The position numbers and the translations under genes are program-made. This document shows positions 43,519 through 52,697 of a stretch of 64,000 nucleotides of DNA, piece after piece. The notes beneath the pieces are model-generated. The model ran no database searches. It was given only the letters and a program-made list of their open reading frames with translations, and was not told the origin of the DNA. Each line of letters begins with the position of its first letter. Position 1 is the stretch's first letter. The stretch comes from an uncultured Aeriscardovia sp. Its GTDB lineage: Bacteria > Actinomycetota > Actinomycetes > Actinomycetales > Bifidobacteriaceae. Where the stretch lies: contig CAIFER010000001.1 of NCBI GenBank assembly GCA_903789525.1, positions 372,001 through 436,000 of the forward strand. Direction: 5' to 3'.

Positions 43519-43532
43519 CTTAACCGATTAAG
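43519..43532. promoter_or_regulatory. CG-centred LacI-type operator
   Basis: CTTAACCGATTAAG is an inverted repeat (CTTAA-yCGr-TTAAG, one pair mismatched) with the central CG typical of LacI-family operators. It lies 61 bases upstream of the beta-mannosidase start and 184 bases upstream of the divergent bile salt hydrolase gene. The LacI protein of the same operon is the likely binder; inference. Confidence 0.6.
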
Positions 43533-43715
43533 TATTAATAATCTAGGCTTTTCTCGAATTATAGAGAGAAGGCTGAGATCGGTACTGAAACAGAATCCGA
43601 AATTTAAGTTTGTATGACGATCCGTTCAGTTCATCGACAGCAGGTCTTCTCACCCAGTCGGATTGGCATCGCCATGTAGGATTGGACCGTCAATGAGTTA
43701 ACCAAAGGATTAAGT

Positions 43716-44666
43716 ATGTGCACAGCAGTGTGGTTTGTCGATCAAGACGGTCATTTCTATATGGGTCGCAATCTTGACTGGGGATGCGGGTACGGCCAGA
43801 AAGTGATTGTTACCCCACGAAATTGGTCATGGAGTTCGCGGCATGTCGGAGATCAGTGCACTCATTCGGCGATTATTGGGATGGCTGTCCAGGTCAATGG
43901 TTTGCCGATGTACTTTGAATGTGCCAATGAAGGGGGATTGATGGTCGAGGGACTTTCCTTTGCAGCAGGTTTTGCTCACTATCAAAAGCCCCAAAATGGG
44001 AAAACAAATGTCGCAAGTTTTGAACTGCCTTTGTGGTTGACGACGAATTTCACGAGCGTAGATGAGGTCGAAAAAGCTGCTCAAGACCTGGTGATTACAG
44101 ACGATCAGTCTGATCCTCAGTTTGCTCCCACTCCCCTACACTGGATCGTGGCTGATCAGACGCGTGCGATTGTGCTCGAGCAAGATGAGAACGGGCTCCA
44201 TGTTTTCCATGACGGATTCGGCATCTTGACCAACCAGCCTGGCTTTGATTTTCATCGTCAGAATATGCGCAACTACATTGCTGTGCGAAGTGCATGGCCA
44301 GGTGATCGAATGATGGGCACTGAAAAGCTCACTCCACTCGGAGTTGGACCGTCTGTCGTCGGACTGCCGGGCGATACGTCATCGATTTCACGCTTCGTCC
44401 GTGTTGCGTATCTCAACGCATCGTATCCATCGCAAAAAGGCGAAAAGGACAATATTACGCGCCTTTTCCGTACACTTGGATCAGTTTCTATGGTCAAGGG
44501 TATGACTCAGATGGCAGACGGCAATTATGAGTACACCTTGTACACGGCCGGCTGGTCATCTGCAACGCACACGTACTACTACTCCACGTACGATGACCCT
44601 GCGATTCGTGCTGTGGCGATGACGGAGCAGCGCGTAAATGCTAATTCTCCTGTGACTATTGATTAG
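43716..44666 (+). CDS. bsh: Choloylglycine hydrolase / bile salt hydrolase
   Basis: An Ntn-hydrolase that splits glycine or taurine from conjugated bile acids. After removal of Met1, Cys2 would be the nucleophile (MCTAVWF). Also visible are GRNLDWGCGYG (Arg and Asp of the active site), CANEGGLMVEGLSF, ILTNQPGFDFH (Asn) and SSISRFVRVAYLNASYP (Arg). The C-terminal YTAGWSSATHTYYYSTYDDPAIR matches the B. longum enzyme closely. It is 316 residues, complete, cytoplasmic. Penicillin V acylase activity cannot be excluded from sequence. AAAGGA lies 8 bases before the ATG. A gut host is suggested. Confidence 0.92.
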   Translation: MCTAVWFVDQDGHFYMGRNLDWGCGYGQKVIVTPRNWSWSSRHVGDQCTHSAIIGMAVQVNGLPMYFECANEGGLMVEGLSFAAGFAHYQKPQNGKTNVASFELPLWLTTNFTSVDEVEKAAQDLVITDDQSDPQFAPTPLHWIVADQTRAIVLEQDENGLHVFHDGFGILTNQPGFDFHRQNMRNYIAVRSAWPGDRMMGTEKLTPLGVGPSVVGLPGDTSSISRFVRVAYLNASYPSQKGEKDNITRLFRTLGSVSMVKGMTQMADGNYEYTLYTAGWSSATHTYYYSTYDDPAIRAVAMTEQRVNANSPVTID

Positions 44667-44707
44667 ATGATTACCCGGCTTTTGCAGATGCATTATTCGT
44701 GTGGCAC

Positions 44708-45631
44708 TTATGCGGCATGCTTCCCACGGTGATGGACAGGACGCGCTCGACGCCACAATGCAACTGCAACGGCTATCATCACGAGCCAGACGAGTGAGAT
44801 TCCTAACACCCACCACAGCCATGACAGGTCTCTGCCAGCACGAGAGACCGGTGGGGCTGGGAATGGAATCTTGACGCGTGTGCCGGTCACGAGCAGACGC
44901 TGTGTGTTTACGCCATATGGTGTACAGGTGAGAAGCGTTGCTAGATCTCTGCCTTTAACAATGCGCAGTTGTGAAAAGTCACCGGGATCGACCACCCGGA
45001 TATCGATCACTTTGTAGGCGAGATCCTTGCCAAGGGTTGTGAGATAGAAGATATCTCCCTTCTTCGCGCGTCCTCCAAGGCCATCAAGCTTGTCAAACAT
45101 CACTTTGTCAGCAAGACCTGTGTGTGCAGAGATGACAGTGCGCGTGTTAATACCACCTACTGGCAAACTTGTGCCATACATATGGCCAGCTCCCCGAGCA
45201 AGTGTGGCAAGGTCAGTACCGTGTCGCACTGGTAGAGAAATGCCCAGACGTGGGTAACGAATAATAGACATCACGCCATCGGCTGGCAAAGTGAGCTGAT
45301 GCATGTAGTCCTTGGTCATCGAAGTTTCTTCAGAATTGCTGGCAGTAAAGGGATCGACGATTTTTCCGAGCACAGGTTGGCCGGAGGCAGCGAGTCGACG
45401 ATTATAAGCGTCGGCAGCACGCCATTGTTCTTGGCGTTTGCGCTCGGTGAGCTCTCGGGCAGCGCGATCATGCGCATCATCAGCAGCCTGTGTGGCACTT
45501 GAACTGCCGAGCATCATCATGAATGGCAACGTTGACAGAAGAGCAAAAAGAAGAAAGCAGATGATTGCCGCGACGAGCATCCACGATGTCCGCTTACGCT
45601 GCGGATTGCGTTTGCGTTGTTTCTGAATCAT
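44708..45631 (-). CDS. srtC: Class C (pilus) sortase
   Basis: Pilus-building transpeptidase that links pilin subunits through an isopeptide bond. 307 residues: an N-terminal signal/anchor (MLVAAIICFLLFALLSTLPFM), the DPF lid near residue 95 (GKIVDPFTASN) that marks class C sortases, the catalytic His in VISAHTGLADKVMF, Cys in LLTCTPYGVNTQRLLV with the Arg, and a C-terminal membrane helix (WLWWVLGISLVWLVMIAVAVAL). Third gene of the pilus locus, after the shaft and minor pilin genes, as in other bifidobacterial sortase-dependent pili. It lies tail-to-tail with bsh and has no visible strong ribosome-binding site. Confidence 0.93.
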   Translation of the reverse strand: MIQKQRKRNPQRKRTSWMLVAAIICFLLFALLSTLPFMMMLGSSSATQAADDAHDRAARELTERKRQEQWRAADAYNRRLAASGQPVLGKIVDPFTASNSEETSMTKDYMHQLTLPADGVMSIIRYPRLGISLPVRHGTDLATLARGAGHMYGTSLPVGGINTRTVISAHTGLADKVMFDKLDGLGGRAKKGDIFYLTTLGKDLAYKVIDIRVVDPGDFSQLRIVKGRDLATLLTCTPYGVNTQRLLVTGTRVKIPFPAPPVSRAGRDLSWLWWVLGISLVWLVMIAVAVALWRRARPVHHRGKHAA

Positions 45632-45713
45632 CAGTCACCATTCTGTTGAAGGACACGTATCAGGTATCTTGTGAGAAGAAACCTATTGCTATTACCAGAT
45701 GTAGCGATACCAC

Positions 45714-48700
45714 TCAGTTGTTGTGACGCAGTGCAATCACGATGAGCACGACGCCTCCGACGAGGACTATCACGGCGGCAATAAGGAAAGGCCACACGCC
45801 CATCTGCCCAGTTTGAGGCATGGAGCCTAGCTGAGGTATATGGTTTGTAAACGTCTTGTTATCACCCGTTACTGATGTAACGAGACGACCACTTCCATTG
45901 TCTGTTACTTCCACAGTCACTGAATGGGAATTTGTGTCGTACCTTATTGCCTGATCGTGGTCATCTGTTTCTCTGATCTCATATGTATGGGTGCCCGGTT
46001 GATTGTACGACAGCTGAGGGAAGGTGATACTGCCGTCGCTCATTGCGGTTGCTTCTGACACGCCCGCACACGATCCATCAGACTGCTTTTCACACATCGT
46101 AAAGTGATACTTATTAGCTTCCACCTCACCAGGAGCATTATTCGGACCAAGGAGAACCTTCTTGATCATGTGGATCATCGCTGTTCCCGGTTTTGTCTTG
46201 TACGTATTTGTCAGCGTTGCCGAATCTTTGTCTTCGGGATCGATGGTACCTGTCGTATTGTCTGATCCTGTAAGTTTCCATCCAGCTGGAACGTTCGGCT
46301 CGGTGACGGTATATGACGTATACGCAGGAATATCAGCGATAGTGACACTCTTGCCTCCGCCAATGGTGATATCAGCTTGGCCATCCGTAAACGTATAACC
46401 ATCAAATGTGCCAGACACTGGATTGTGATCGCGATCTTTCAGTATGACGTGCATGGTGAACGAACGCTGCGCTGTCGGGGTGCCTGCAACATTTTTTGTG
46501 ATGGTGAGGCTCCCCGGCTTTGACACGTTACGGAACGTCAGATCCCCCACGTACTGAACTGTGGTGGTCAGCTGTCCTGGTCTAGTGGGGTCATCCTTCA
46601 CAGTGACCGTCACCTGGACGGCGTGCTGATCAGAATTCATTGTTGTCGGCACGCTCGATGAATCCTCACGGACAAAATACGTAAATTTGCCAGCCTGCGT
46701 AAATGAGAGCGGACTAAATTGCAACGAACCTGCTGTGTTCTGGACTGTCTGGAGAATGGTGCCGTGAGAATCATACAAATTGAACTTGTAGCGTTGCGCG
46801 GCATCCGGCACGTCACCATCCACTGTCTTTGAGAGTCTGATTGAGACGGATGTTGATCCTGGTGCATAGCGATTGCGGAAACCAGCTTCTTGCGTTTGCC
46901 CAGAAATGATCGTTCCTTCTGTGCCCCACGCGGAGTCTTGCACCCAACCTGGGAGCATGCCTCCAGTAATAGTCTGTGGCAGTCCGCCTCCGGGTATGTC
47001 ACTTTCCCATTGCGCGTATAAAGAGTACTTCTCTTTCTCCGTAGGTGACGCGGGAGCCCAACTCGTCCCTGGCTGAATCAGGTTCGTACGATCATCTGGC
47101 TGTGTACTCCAACCAATAAACTTGTAGCCCAAACGGAAGAATGATGGTTTCGGCACCGTCAGACTGTCCCTCATTTTGATCATCTGATTGGGCATCACAC
47201 CGATGACAGGAGCACCAGATCCTGCATTGCCATTAAATACGACAAACCACGATGGAGTGTAGCGTACCCAAATGCGACCAGACCGATACTCGTTGGGGTT
47301 CTTCGTCATCATCTCTTGAAGTTGCGCCTGAGTGAATGGACCGACATTGCCGTCTTCGGAGATTACGTCTCCATCTAATCCTGCCTCAACATTAAGGAAC
47401 TTTGCACCACCATTTTTGGCAGATGGGATACCAACGCGTTGCCACGGCACGCCACTAAACATTACGGATATAGTGGTGACGCTGGATACATCCCAATTTT
47501 TCAGTGCTGTGAGATCAGTGAGTGCCGACGGGCCGGGATAAACTCCGAACATAAAATACATATTGGTAACGTGAGATACATCCCAGTTTTCAAGGCCAGA
47601 CAAGTTTGTCAATCCAGTGTTGTTGTAAAACATATTGGTCATATCCGTGACCTTGGATACGTTCCAGTTTTTCAGTGGCTTGAGGCTCGTTAGACTCGAG
47701 TTTCCGTAAAACATGTTGCTCATATCCTGGACGTTGGATACATTCCAGTTTTCAAGGCCAGCCAAGTTTGTCAATCCTGTGTCAGTGAAAAACATTTTGC
47801 TCATATCCGTGACCTTGGATACGTTCCAGTTTTTCAGTGGCTTGAGGCTCGTTAGACTCGAGTTTCCGTAAAACATGTTGCTCATATACTGGACGTTGGA
47901 TACGTCCCAGTCTTCAAGGCCAGCTAAGTTTGTTAATCCCGAGTCTCCGGAGAACATGTAGTTCATACTCGAGACGTTAGATACATCCCAGTTTTTCAGT
48001 GCTGTAAGATCAGTAAGTGCCGGATCGCCGGAAAACATGCTGTCCATTCCTGTGACGTTCTTCGTGTCAAAATGTGACAGACCGCTGATATCGGATAGCT
48101 TCGAACAATTTGCGAAACTTGAATACAAGCTTGTGTATGGATTTGAAAAGTTAAGTGTTCCTTTTGCCTGAATAGCTGTAATATTTTTCAATTCTGGCTG
48201 ATTCATCCATGGGGCACTGCTATTCAGTGATGTTTCGAAAGTACCTGTATTTCCTGATACAGGTTCAAAGAACAACACATTGTTTTTAATCATGTATTTA
48301 ACAGTGCCAGATGTGTTCCACCCTGGATCGCCGTCAGATGGCCAGGCAGGTTCTGCTGCACGTGCTGGTGCGGTGAGTCCGAACACTGCAAGTTGAGTCT
48401 TGTCATCTCTCTCTGGTGTGAGGGCATAAGTAAATTTGTTCTGCGCTGTGCTGATCACCACTGGGGCATTCCCGGAGTTAGATGAGTCAACTCGCGGCAG
48501 ATCGGAAAGAGGATAAGCCATGAGGATGTGGTAGAAGAAATTATCTCCCGGCTGAACATATCCTGAGAATACGTTGTCAGCAGTCAGCGTTTGGTTGCCC
48601 TGCCCATCAGTTTTGATCGTGGCATTAGGAATATCAGTGCCAATGATGAGCCCTTTAGCGTAGGAAATGTGCTTCCCTGTCCCATCATCACCACTGAGCA

Positions 48701-49691
48701 CCGGCGTATCTGTGACGGAAAGTTTAAATGCGCGATTACCTGTGACTGAAGCCGATGTGTACCAATCCACATACCAATACTGGGAAGAATCAAAATTCTG
48801 TGGTTGCAGATTTGCTAAATACGGAAGATTCTCATAAAAGTGACCCTCTTTGTGTACATCTAGAAGTGTTTCACTTGTGTTCACAGTCGCAGTGAGAGGG
48901 CCAGTAGTCTGAACAGCAGTGGCATTATTCCCGACATCATGCAAAATGACGCGAATGGGTGACGATTCTACGCCCGAAGGAACTAGATGAGGTGTGATAT
49001 CCGTGTATGAGAATTCGAAATATCCTTCATAGGAAGCAGGAATCGGCATGGCGTTGCGCACGACGATGCGGTCGCCGAGACGTTGGTAAGTGAAGACTGA
49101 TCCACTAGCAGGATCCTCTGGAACTGAAAGATTGATGGATCCCAGATCATTACCTTGAGCGTCTTTAAAGAGTGTGAGAGGCAGAGTAAACTCCACTTCC
49201 CCTGGCTGGTGGTCATGATTTCCGGAGATCTGGAAATCAACGCGAGCTGGGAAGGACAGAGATGTATCGTCGCTCGGATTCGCGATCAGATGTGATGGAT
49301 TACTTGGATCTCCGTTGAGCCATTTAACGGTAAGATTATTGATCTCTGCTCCATCGACGTCAGGTTGATTGTGTTCCGGTTGAATATCTGACGACGGACG
49401 CGTATCAAAAATGCTGGTGAATAGCTTCCGGATAACCGGAATATTCGTGAAGCGAGCATCATCAGGTCGAGAATCTGTCCCCCGACTTGATGGTGAACCC
49501 AAATAGACTCCATGAAGCGTTGAATCCCGGCGCAGTTGCTGTGCAGTGATCGTCCTGCCAGTGATTGAAGCTGCGGGTGCTGTCCCCGCATGCACCATCT
49601 CAGGTCCCTTTGGCTCTGCCATTGCAGCAGATGGGATGAGCATCGCGGCCACTGCCGCTACTGCGACAAAACCACGGATCCAACGTTTCAT
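45714..49691 (-). CDS. LPXTG-type minor/tip pilin with DUF285 repeats
   Basis: A 1325-residue surface protein. Order of parts: signal peptide (1-25, ending SAAMA), a beta-rich N-terminal region, eight DUF285/BspA-like repeats of 27 residues (about 525-745; consensus L-x2-W-D/N-V-S-x-V-x2-M-x2-MF), an InlB-type B-repeat (about 810-890, WFVVFNGNAGSG to YSLYAQWES), three pilin-type beta domains (about 940-1285), and the sorting signal MPQTG at 1291 with a hydrophobic helix and basic tail. DUF285-type repeats are common in surface adhesins of gut and oral bacteria. Likely the minor or tip subunit of the pilus, next to the shaft gene and SrtC. GAGGAG lies 7 bases before the ATG. Confidence 0.87.
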   Translation of the reverse strand: MKRWIRGFVAVAAVAAMLIPSAAMAEPKGPEMVHAGTAPAASITGRTITAQQLRRDSTLHGVYLGSPSSRGTDSRPDDARFTNIPVIRKLFTSIFDTRPSSDIQPEHNQPDVDGAEINNLTVKWLNGDPSNPSHLIANPSDDTSLSFPARVDFQISGNHDHQPGEVEFTLPLTLFKDAQGNDLGSINLSVPEDPASGSVFTYQRLGDRIVVRNAMPIPASYEGYFEFSYTDITPHLVPSGVESSPIRVILHDVGNNATAVQTTGPLTATVNTSETLLDVHKEGHFYENLPYLANLQPQNFDSSQYWYVDWYTSASVTGNRAFKLSVTDTPVLSGDDGTGKHISYAKGLIIGTDIPNATIKTDGQGNQTLTADNVFSGYVQPGDNFFYHILMAYPLSDLPRVDSSNSGNAPVVISTAQNKFTYALTPERDDKTQLAVFGLTAPARAAEPAWPSDGDPGWNTSGTVKYMIKNNVLFFEPVSGNTGTFETSLNSSAPWMNQPELKNITAIQAKGTLNFSNPYTSLYSSFANCSKLSDISGLSHFDTKNVTGMDSMFSGDPALTDLTALKNWDVSNVSSMNYMFSGDSGLTNLAGLEDWDVSNVQYMSNMFYGNSSLTSLKPLKNWNVSKVTDMSKMFFTDTGLTNLAGLENWNVSNVQDMSNMFYGNSSLTSLKPLKNWNVSKVTDMTNMFYNNTGLTNLSGLENWDVSHVTNMYFMFGVYPGPSALTDLTALKNWDVSSVTTISVMFSGVPWQRVGIPSAKNGGAKFLNVEAGLDGDVISEDGNVGPFTQAQLQEMMTKNPNEYRSGRIWVRYTPSWFVVFNGNAGSGAPVIGVMPNQMIKMRDSLTVPKPSFFRLGYKFIGWSTQPDDRTNLIQPGTSWAPASPTEKEKYSLYAQWESDIPGGGLPQTITGGMLPGWVQDSAWGTEGTIISGQTQEAGFRNRYAPGSTSVSIRLSKTVDGDVPDAAQRYKFNLYDSHGTILQTVQNTAGSLQFSPLSFTQAGKFTYFVREDSSSVPTTMNSDQHAVQVTVTVKDDPTRPGQLTTTVQYVGDLTFRNVSKPGSLTITKNVAGTPTAQRSFTMHVILKDRDHNPVSGTFDGYTFTDGQADITIGGGKSVTIADIPAYTSYTVTEPNVPAGWKLTGSDNTTGTIDPEDKDSATLTNTYKTKPGTAMIHMIKKVLLGPNNAPGEVEANKYHFTMCEKQSDGSCAGVSEATAMSDGSITFPQLSYNQPGTHTYEIRETDDHDQAIRYDTNSHSVTVEVTDNGSGRLVTSVTGDNKTFTNHIPQLGSMPQTGQMGVWPFLIAAVIVLVGGVVLIVIALRHNN
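47639..47725. repeat. 87-bp perfect direct repeat, first copy
   Basis: Identical to 47801-47887; the two are 162 bp apart, that is, two 27-residue units. Homologous recombination between the copies would remove 54 residues in frame. Confidence 0.92.
47801..47887. repeat. 87-bp perfect direct repeat, second copy
   Basis: See 47639-47725. The copies lie within the DUF285 repeat region of the minor pilin. Confidence 0.92.
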
Positions 49692-49738
49692 AGAAATACT
49701 CCTCTATTACGGATGATCAGACGATATGTTTCGACTAA

Positions 49739-51413
49739 TCAGGCGTTAACGCGGCGCTTGCGGTCAGCGACCACCAGCATGATGCCTGCTGCGAGAACGA
49801 TGACAGCAGCGGCGATCCAAATGATCAGCCATGCGGCACCAGTCTTTGGCATCTCAGTGAGATTGCGAGCATTGATCACATGAACGGCGTCGCCATCATT
49901 TGTGACTGCCTCAGCCAGTTTGTTGGCCTCTGTAATGCCTGACACTGTGGCAGCGCCGGTTGTCTGGTCAACGTTGACAGTGAAGCCGACGGACGCCAGG
50001 ACAGGGCTGTCGAATCCGGCTGGAGCCTGGGTTTCCTTCAGCACATATTGGCCGTTGATGCCGTCGAGGGTTAGATTACCCTGATTGTCCGTTTCGAGCG
50101 TGTCCACGGTCTGCGTGTCACTGTCTGTAGCTGGACGATACTTGCCGTCACTGATCTTCACCATGCGAATAACGGAATTATTGTTCTTCGCATCCAACAG
50201 CTGGAATTGAGCACCCGACAAGGCGTTACCTTGCACGTCGGTCTTGTGGAAGCTGACCTTACCGGTATACGTGGTGGTCGTTGTAGATGGCGGAGTGGTC
50301 TTATGATTCGTCCAGTCGTTTGGATTGTGCGAATACTCGACGGTTGCACTATTCTTGTTCGCTTCTCCTGCAACCGCATTGGCGTTGAGTTTCGCCTGAT
50401 AAGTGATGACAACAGCGGCACCAACCTTGAACAGATCTTTGGCCGGGATAATATCCCCGTCAGCGGTACCAAACTTAACAGTCAAAACACCAGATGCGGC
50501 GTCCACGCTGGCGTGAATGTCAGCGGCAGGAACAGCGGTACCACCAAACCGTGGCTTTCACGCTGGAAGCATCGACCGTCAAGCCCTTAGACGGCGTATC
50601 GTTCACACCGTAGTAGAAGTGGTCGTAGCCCGTCCAATTCGGGACAGTCGAATCGACCTCGTAGGAGATGGTTTGTCCGATCGTAGCGGTGGCGGTCTTG
50701 TTGCCGGATGCGACACTGCCGTGGTTCGTATCAGAGATCTTGGTGATCTTCTTGGATGCCGTAGTGGTGTTCACCTTGTAGTCGACCACACCCAGTTGGA
50801 ACGGGTTCTCGCCCGCACCAAGTTTCGTGATCCCGTTGATGCCAGTGCCGGTCAGTGCGATAATTGCTGCCTGCTTTGGTGCACCGGTCGTGTCGGCGAT
50901 CGCGTAAATGCCCGGCTTAACCAACGCTTTTGCAATATTCTTGTCCGTCGTGCCAACAGCTAATTCGGTGCCGGACGCAACCTTCGACTGGAATTCTGTC
51001 GTGTTTTTCAGCTTATCCAAGAAGTCACGAAGCTTACCTGCCCACGGGCTGGACTGCGAATCAAGCAGGTTCTGAACAACCCATGTCATCGGGTTCGCGT
51101 CCGACGCATTATTGCCTGTCGGAAGGCTTGCCTTTACCTGTGCGGCCAGGCCAGCGTCTTGAAGATCATAGGAGGTGATAACCGTGCCATTCGTGGTGGC
51201 TGAAGAATAGTATGCCAGTGGAACAGCCTTAAACGTTGAGCCTGTCAAGTCAGTGCCAGTCGGCGCATCAACTTCGATAGATTGATCTTTCGCTAGATCA
51301 TCTGCGCTGACATGAGTGTCAGCTGCAGAGGCAATCGACGCCCCTCCCCAAGCTGCAAAAAGCGTGGCGACGCTCGCAAGAACTCCGCACATGCGTTTCA
51401 ATCCGATATTCAT
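49739..51413 (-). pseudogene. Major (shaft) pilin gene FimA-like, broken by a frameshift
   Basis: First gene of the pilus locus. The N-terminal part (51413 to about 50547) encodes a signal peptide and an isopeptide-forming fimbrial domain (residues 1-289, to SSVKATV). It then shifts into a stop at 50520. The correct continuation, GGTAVPAADIHASVDAASGV, follows in the next frame and runs through a TTTTTYTGKVSFHKT pilin-motif-like segment, a Cna-B-type domain with the E-box-like YVLKETQAP and a sorting signal MPKTG with hydrophobic helix. Removing one T of a TTT run (50546-50548) restores a 557-residue protein. It may be a real mutation, a phase-variable site or a sequencing error. GGAG is 9 bases before the ATG. 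Confidence 0.85.
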
Positions 51414-51767
51414 ATCGGTAACTCCTTCTCAATTGTGTGAAGAGAATTGCCAGAAAAGACTGTCGGATAAATGCCAATGCTATCCTCACTCTCTCCCGGC
51501 GATTCACCATAACCGAAGGCAATACAACCCCCATACCCAAAATAACAATTTCACGGATAATGTCAATATTCGTGAAAAGAATCGCTGATGTCTACTCTTG
51601 TAAGGACAGCACCACTGAACAAAATGGTGCTGCTTGGCTATATGTCTATGAGAGGTACGAGTGAAGATATGCACTTACTCAATTTGCAACACTAACGTTT
51701 CGAAACGACATCGGGTATTTTCGGCATGAAAAAAGGGTTCCGAGCAAATGCCCGAAACCCTTATCAG
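51414..51767. other. Intergenic region between pilus locus and tmRNA
   Basis: 354 bases holding the pilin promoter region and, at its right end, the tmRNA terminator. I see no gene. An inverted repeat, TTTCACG and CGTGAAA with a 15-base spacer (about 51549-51577), could be a regulatory site. No clear -10/-35 pair for the pilin operon was found. Confidence 0.6.
51729..51762 (-). terminator. Terminator of the tmRNA gene
   Basis: Minus-strand 13-bp stem (with two wobble pairs) around a 4-base loop, followed by TTTTTT, just beyond the tmRNA 3' end. Confidence 0.9.
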
Positions 51768-52166
51768 TGGAGCCGGCGGGGATTGGACCCGCGTCCGATG
51801 GCCGAACCCTCAGCCTTCTACGTGCGTAGTTAACCCTTAGGCTTTTCAGCTATTTCTCTGCCCCTGAACTTCTATCAACGGATTTCAGCAGGCACAGCCA
51901 CAGTAAAAGTCCCGAAAGCACCCTCTGGCGAAATGCTTTCAGCAAGTCTTCAAAATGACGCCCAATCGTTATGCGAAGACTTCACAACGCGGACGGAGAC
52001 GCATCTCACTGGTTAAATCCTGAGAAAAAACTCAGGCAGCGAGAGCGAACTCAGTGCGATTAGATTTAGCACTTATTTTTTGCGCGAGAACGTTTACGTG
52101 AGGACTTGCGCGTTCACGGCACGCTTCTCTGCGGCGGACAGACCACCGTCGAAACCAATCGGCCCC
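51768..52166 (-). ncRNA. ssrA: tmRNA (ssrA), tag AKSNRTEFALAA
   Basis: Rescues stalled ribosomes and tags the unfinished protein. The 5' end GGGGCCG pairs with the 3' CGGCTCC and discriminator A, giving the tRNA-like acceptor; CCA is not encoded. The tag frame (52032-52070) reads AKSNRTEFALAA then TGA, resuming at GCT. The tag end LAA is the ClpX/ClpP degradation signal, and both clpP genes are in this window. The tag sequence is the main taxonomic pointer to Bifidobacteriaceae. Confidence 0.96.
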
Positions 52167-52307
52167 TTTTTCTTTTATGAAAACAACTTACTGGAGAACC
52201 AGTCATTCCACATAGTACAACGATGTCCACAGAAAACCGAAAATAATGTTCATTCTTCTTCCCAGAGCAAAGAAGAGTTCCCGACACTCGTTGACGCTTT
52301 TAGTGTG

Positions 52308-52697
52308 CTAGATCTGATCTCCTGGCCCTGGAGTTGGCAGAATTCCTTGCCATGGGCTTGGCTCTCCCTTAAGTGATTGAAACACGTGCGCAATCATAAG
52401 AGCTGTCATACCAGCAATTGCATCAGAGGGATCAGGCATCAGTGCAAGATCCTGAGCAGGAAGACGTCGGCAAACGGTATGCCAGAATTCCAGTAAATCT
52501 GATTCGCAGACATCTCTTACCGTTGCCAGGACATCCACATTTCTCAAATCCCATCCTTTTTGCCAACAGTCAAACCACAGAGACAGCACAACGGAGGCAA
52601 CGCGACGTTCCATGCGAGCGAAAGTCTGCGGCAGGCGATCAGCGACAATTCCTACCGCTCGAACGACGTTTTGATCAATGTTGTGTGATTGCGCCAT
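52308..52697 (-). CDS. Hypothetical protein coupled to the MFS transporter
   Basis: A 129-residue soluble protein of unknown function. It has helical character (VASVVLSLWFDCWQKGW) and three Cys residues. It starts inside the last 23 bases of the MFS gene, with AAAGG 4-5 bases before the ATG, so the two are probably translated together and may work together. I do not recognise the family. The C-terminal PSPWQGILPTPGPGDQI is Pro-rich. Confidence 0.7.
   Translation of the reverse strand: MAQSHNIDQNVVRAVGIVADRLPQTFARMERRVASVVLSLWFDCWQKGWDLRNVDVLATVRDVCESDLLEFWHTVCRRLPAQDLALMPDPSDAIAGMTALMIAHVFQSLKGEPSPWQGILPTPGPGDQI

Noticed and set aside
47430-48120. A CRISPR array in the repetitive part of the minor pilin
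   Set aside because: The repeats are in-frame coding units of 81 bp with variable similarity and no unique spacers; they translate to DUF285-type repeats.
51768-52166. Short open frames across the tmRNA region
   Set aside because: They are within a structural RNA whose tag and acceptor ends are clear.
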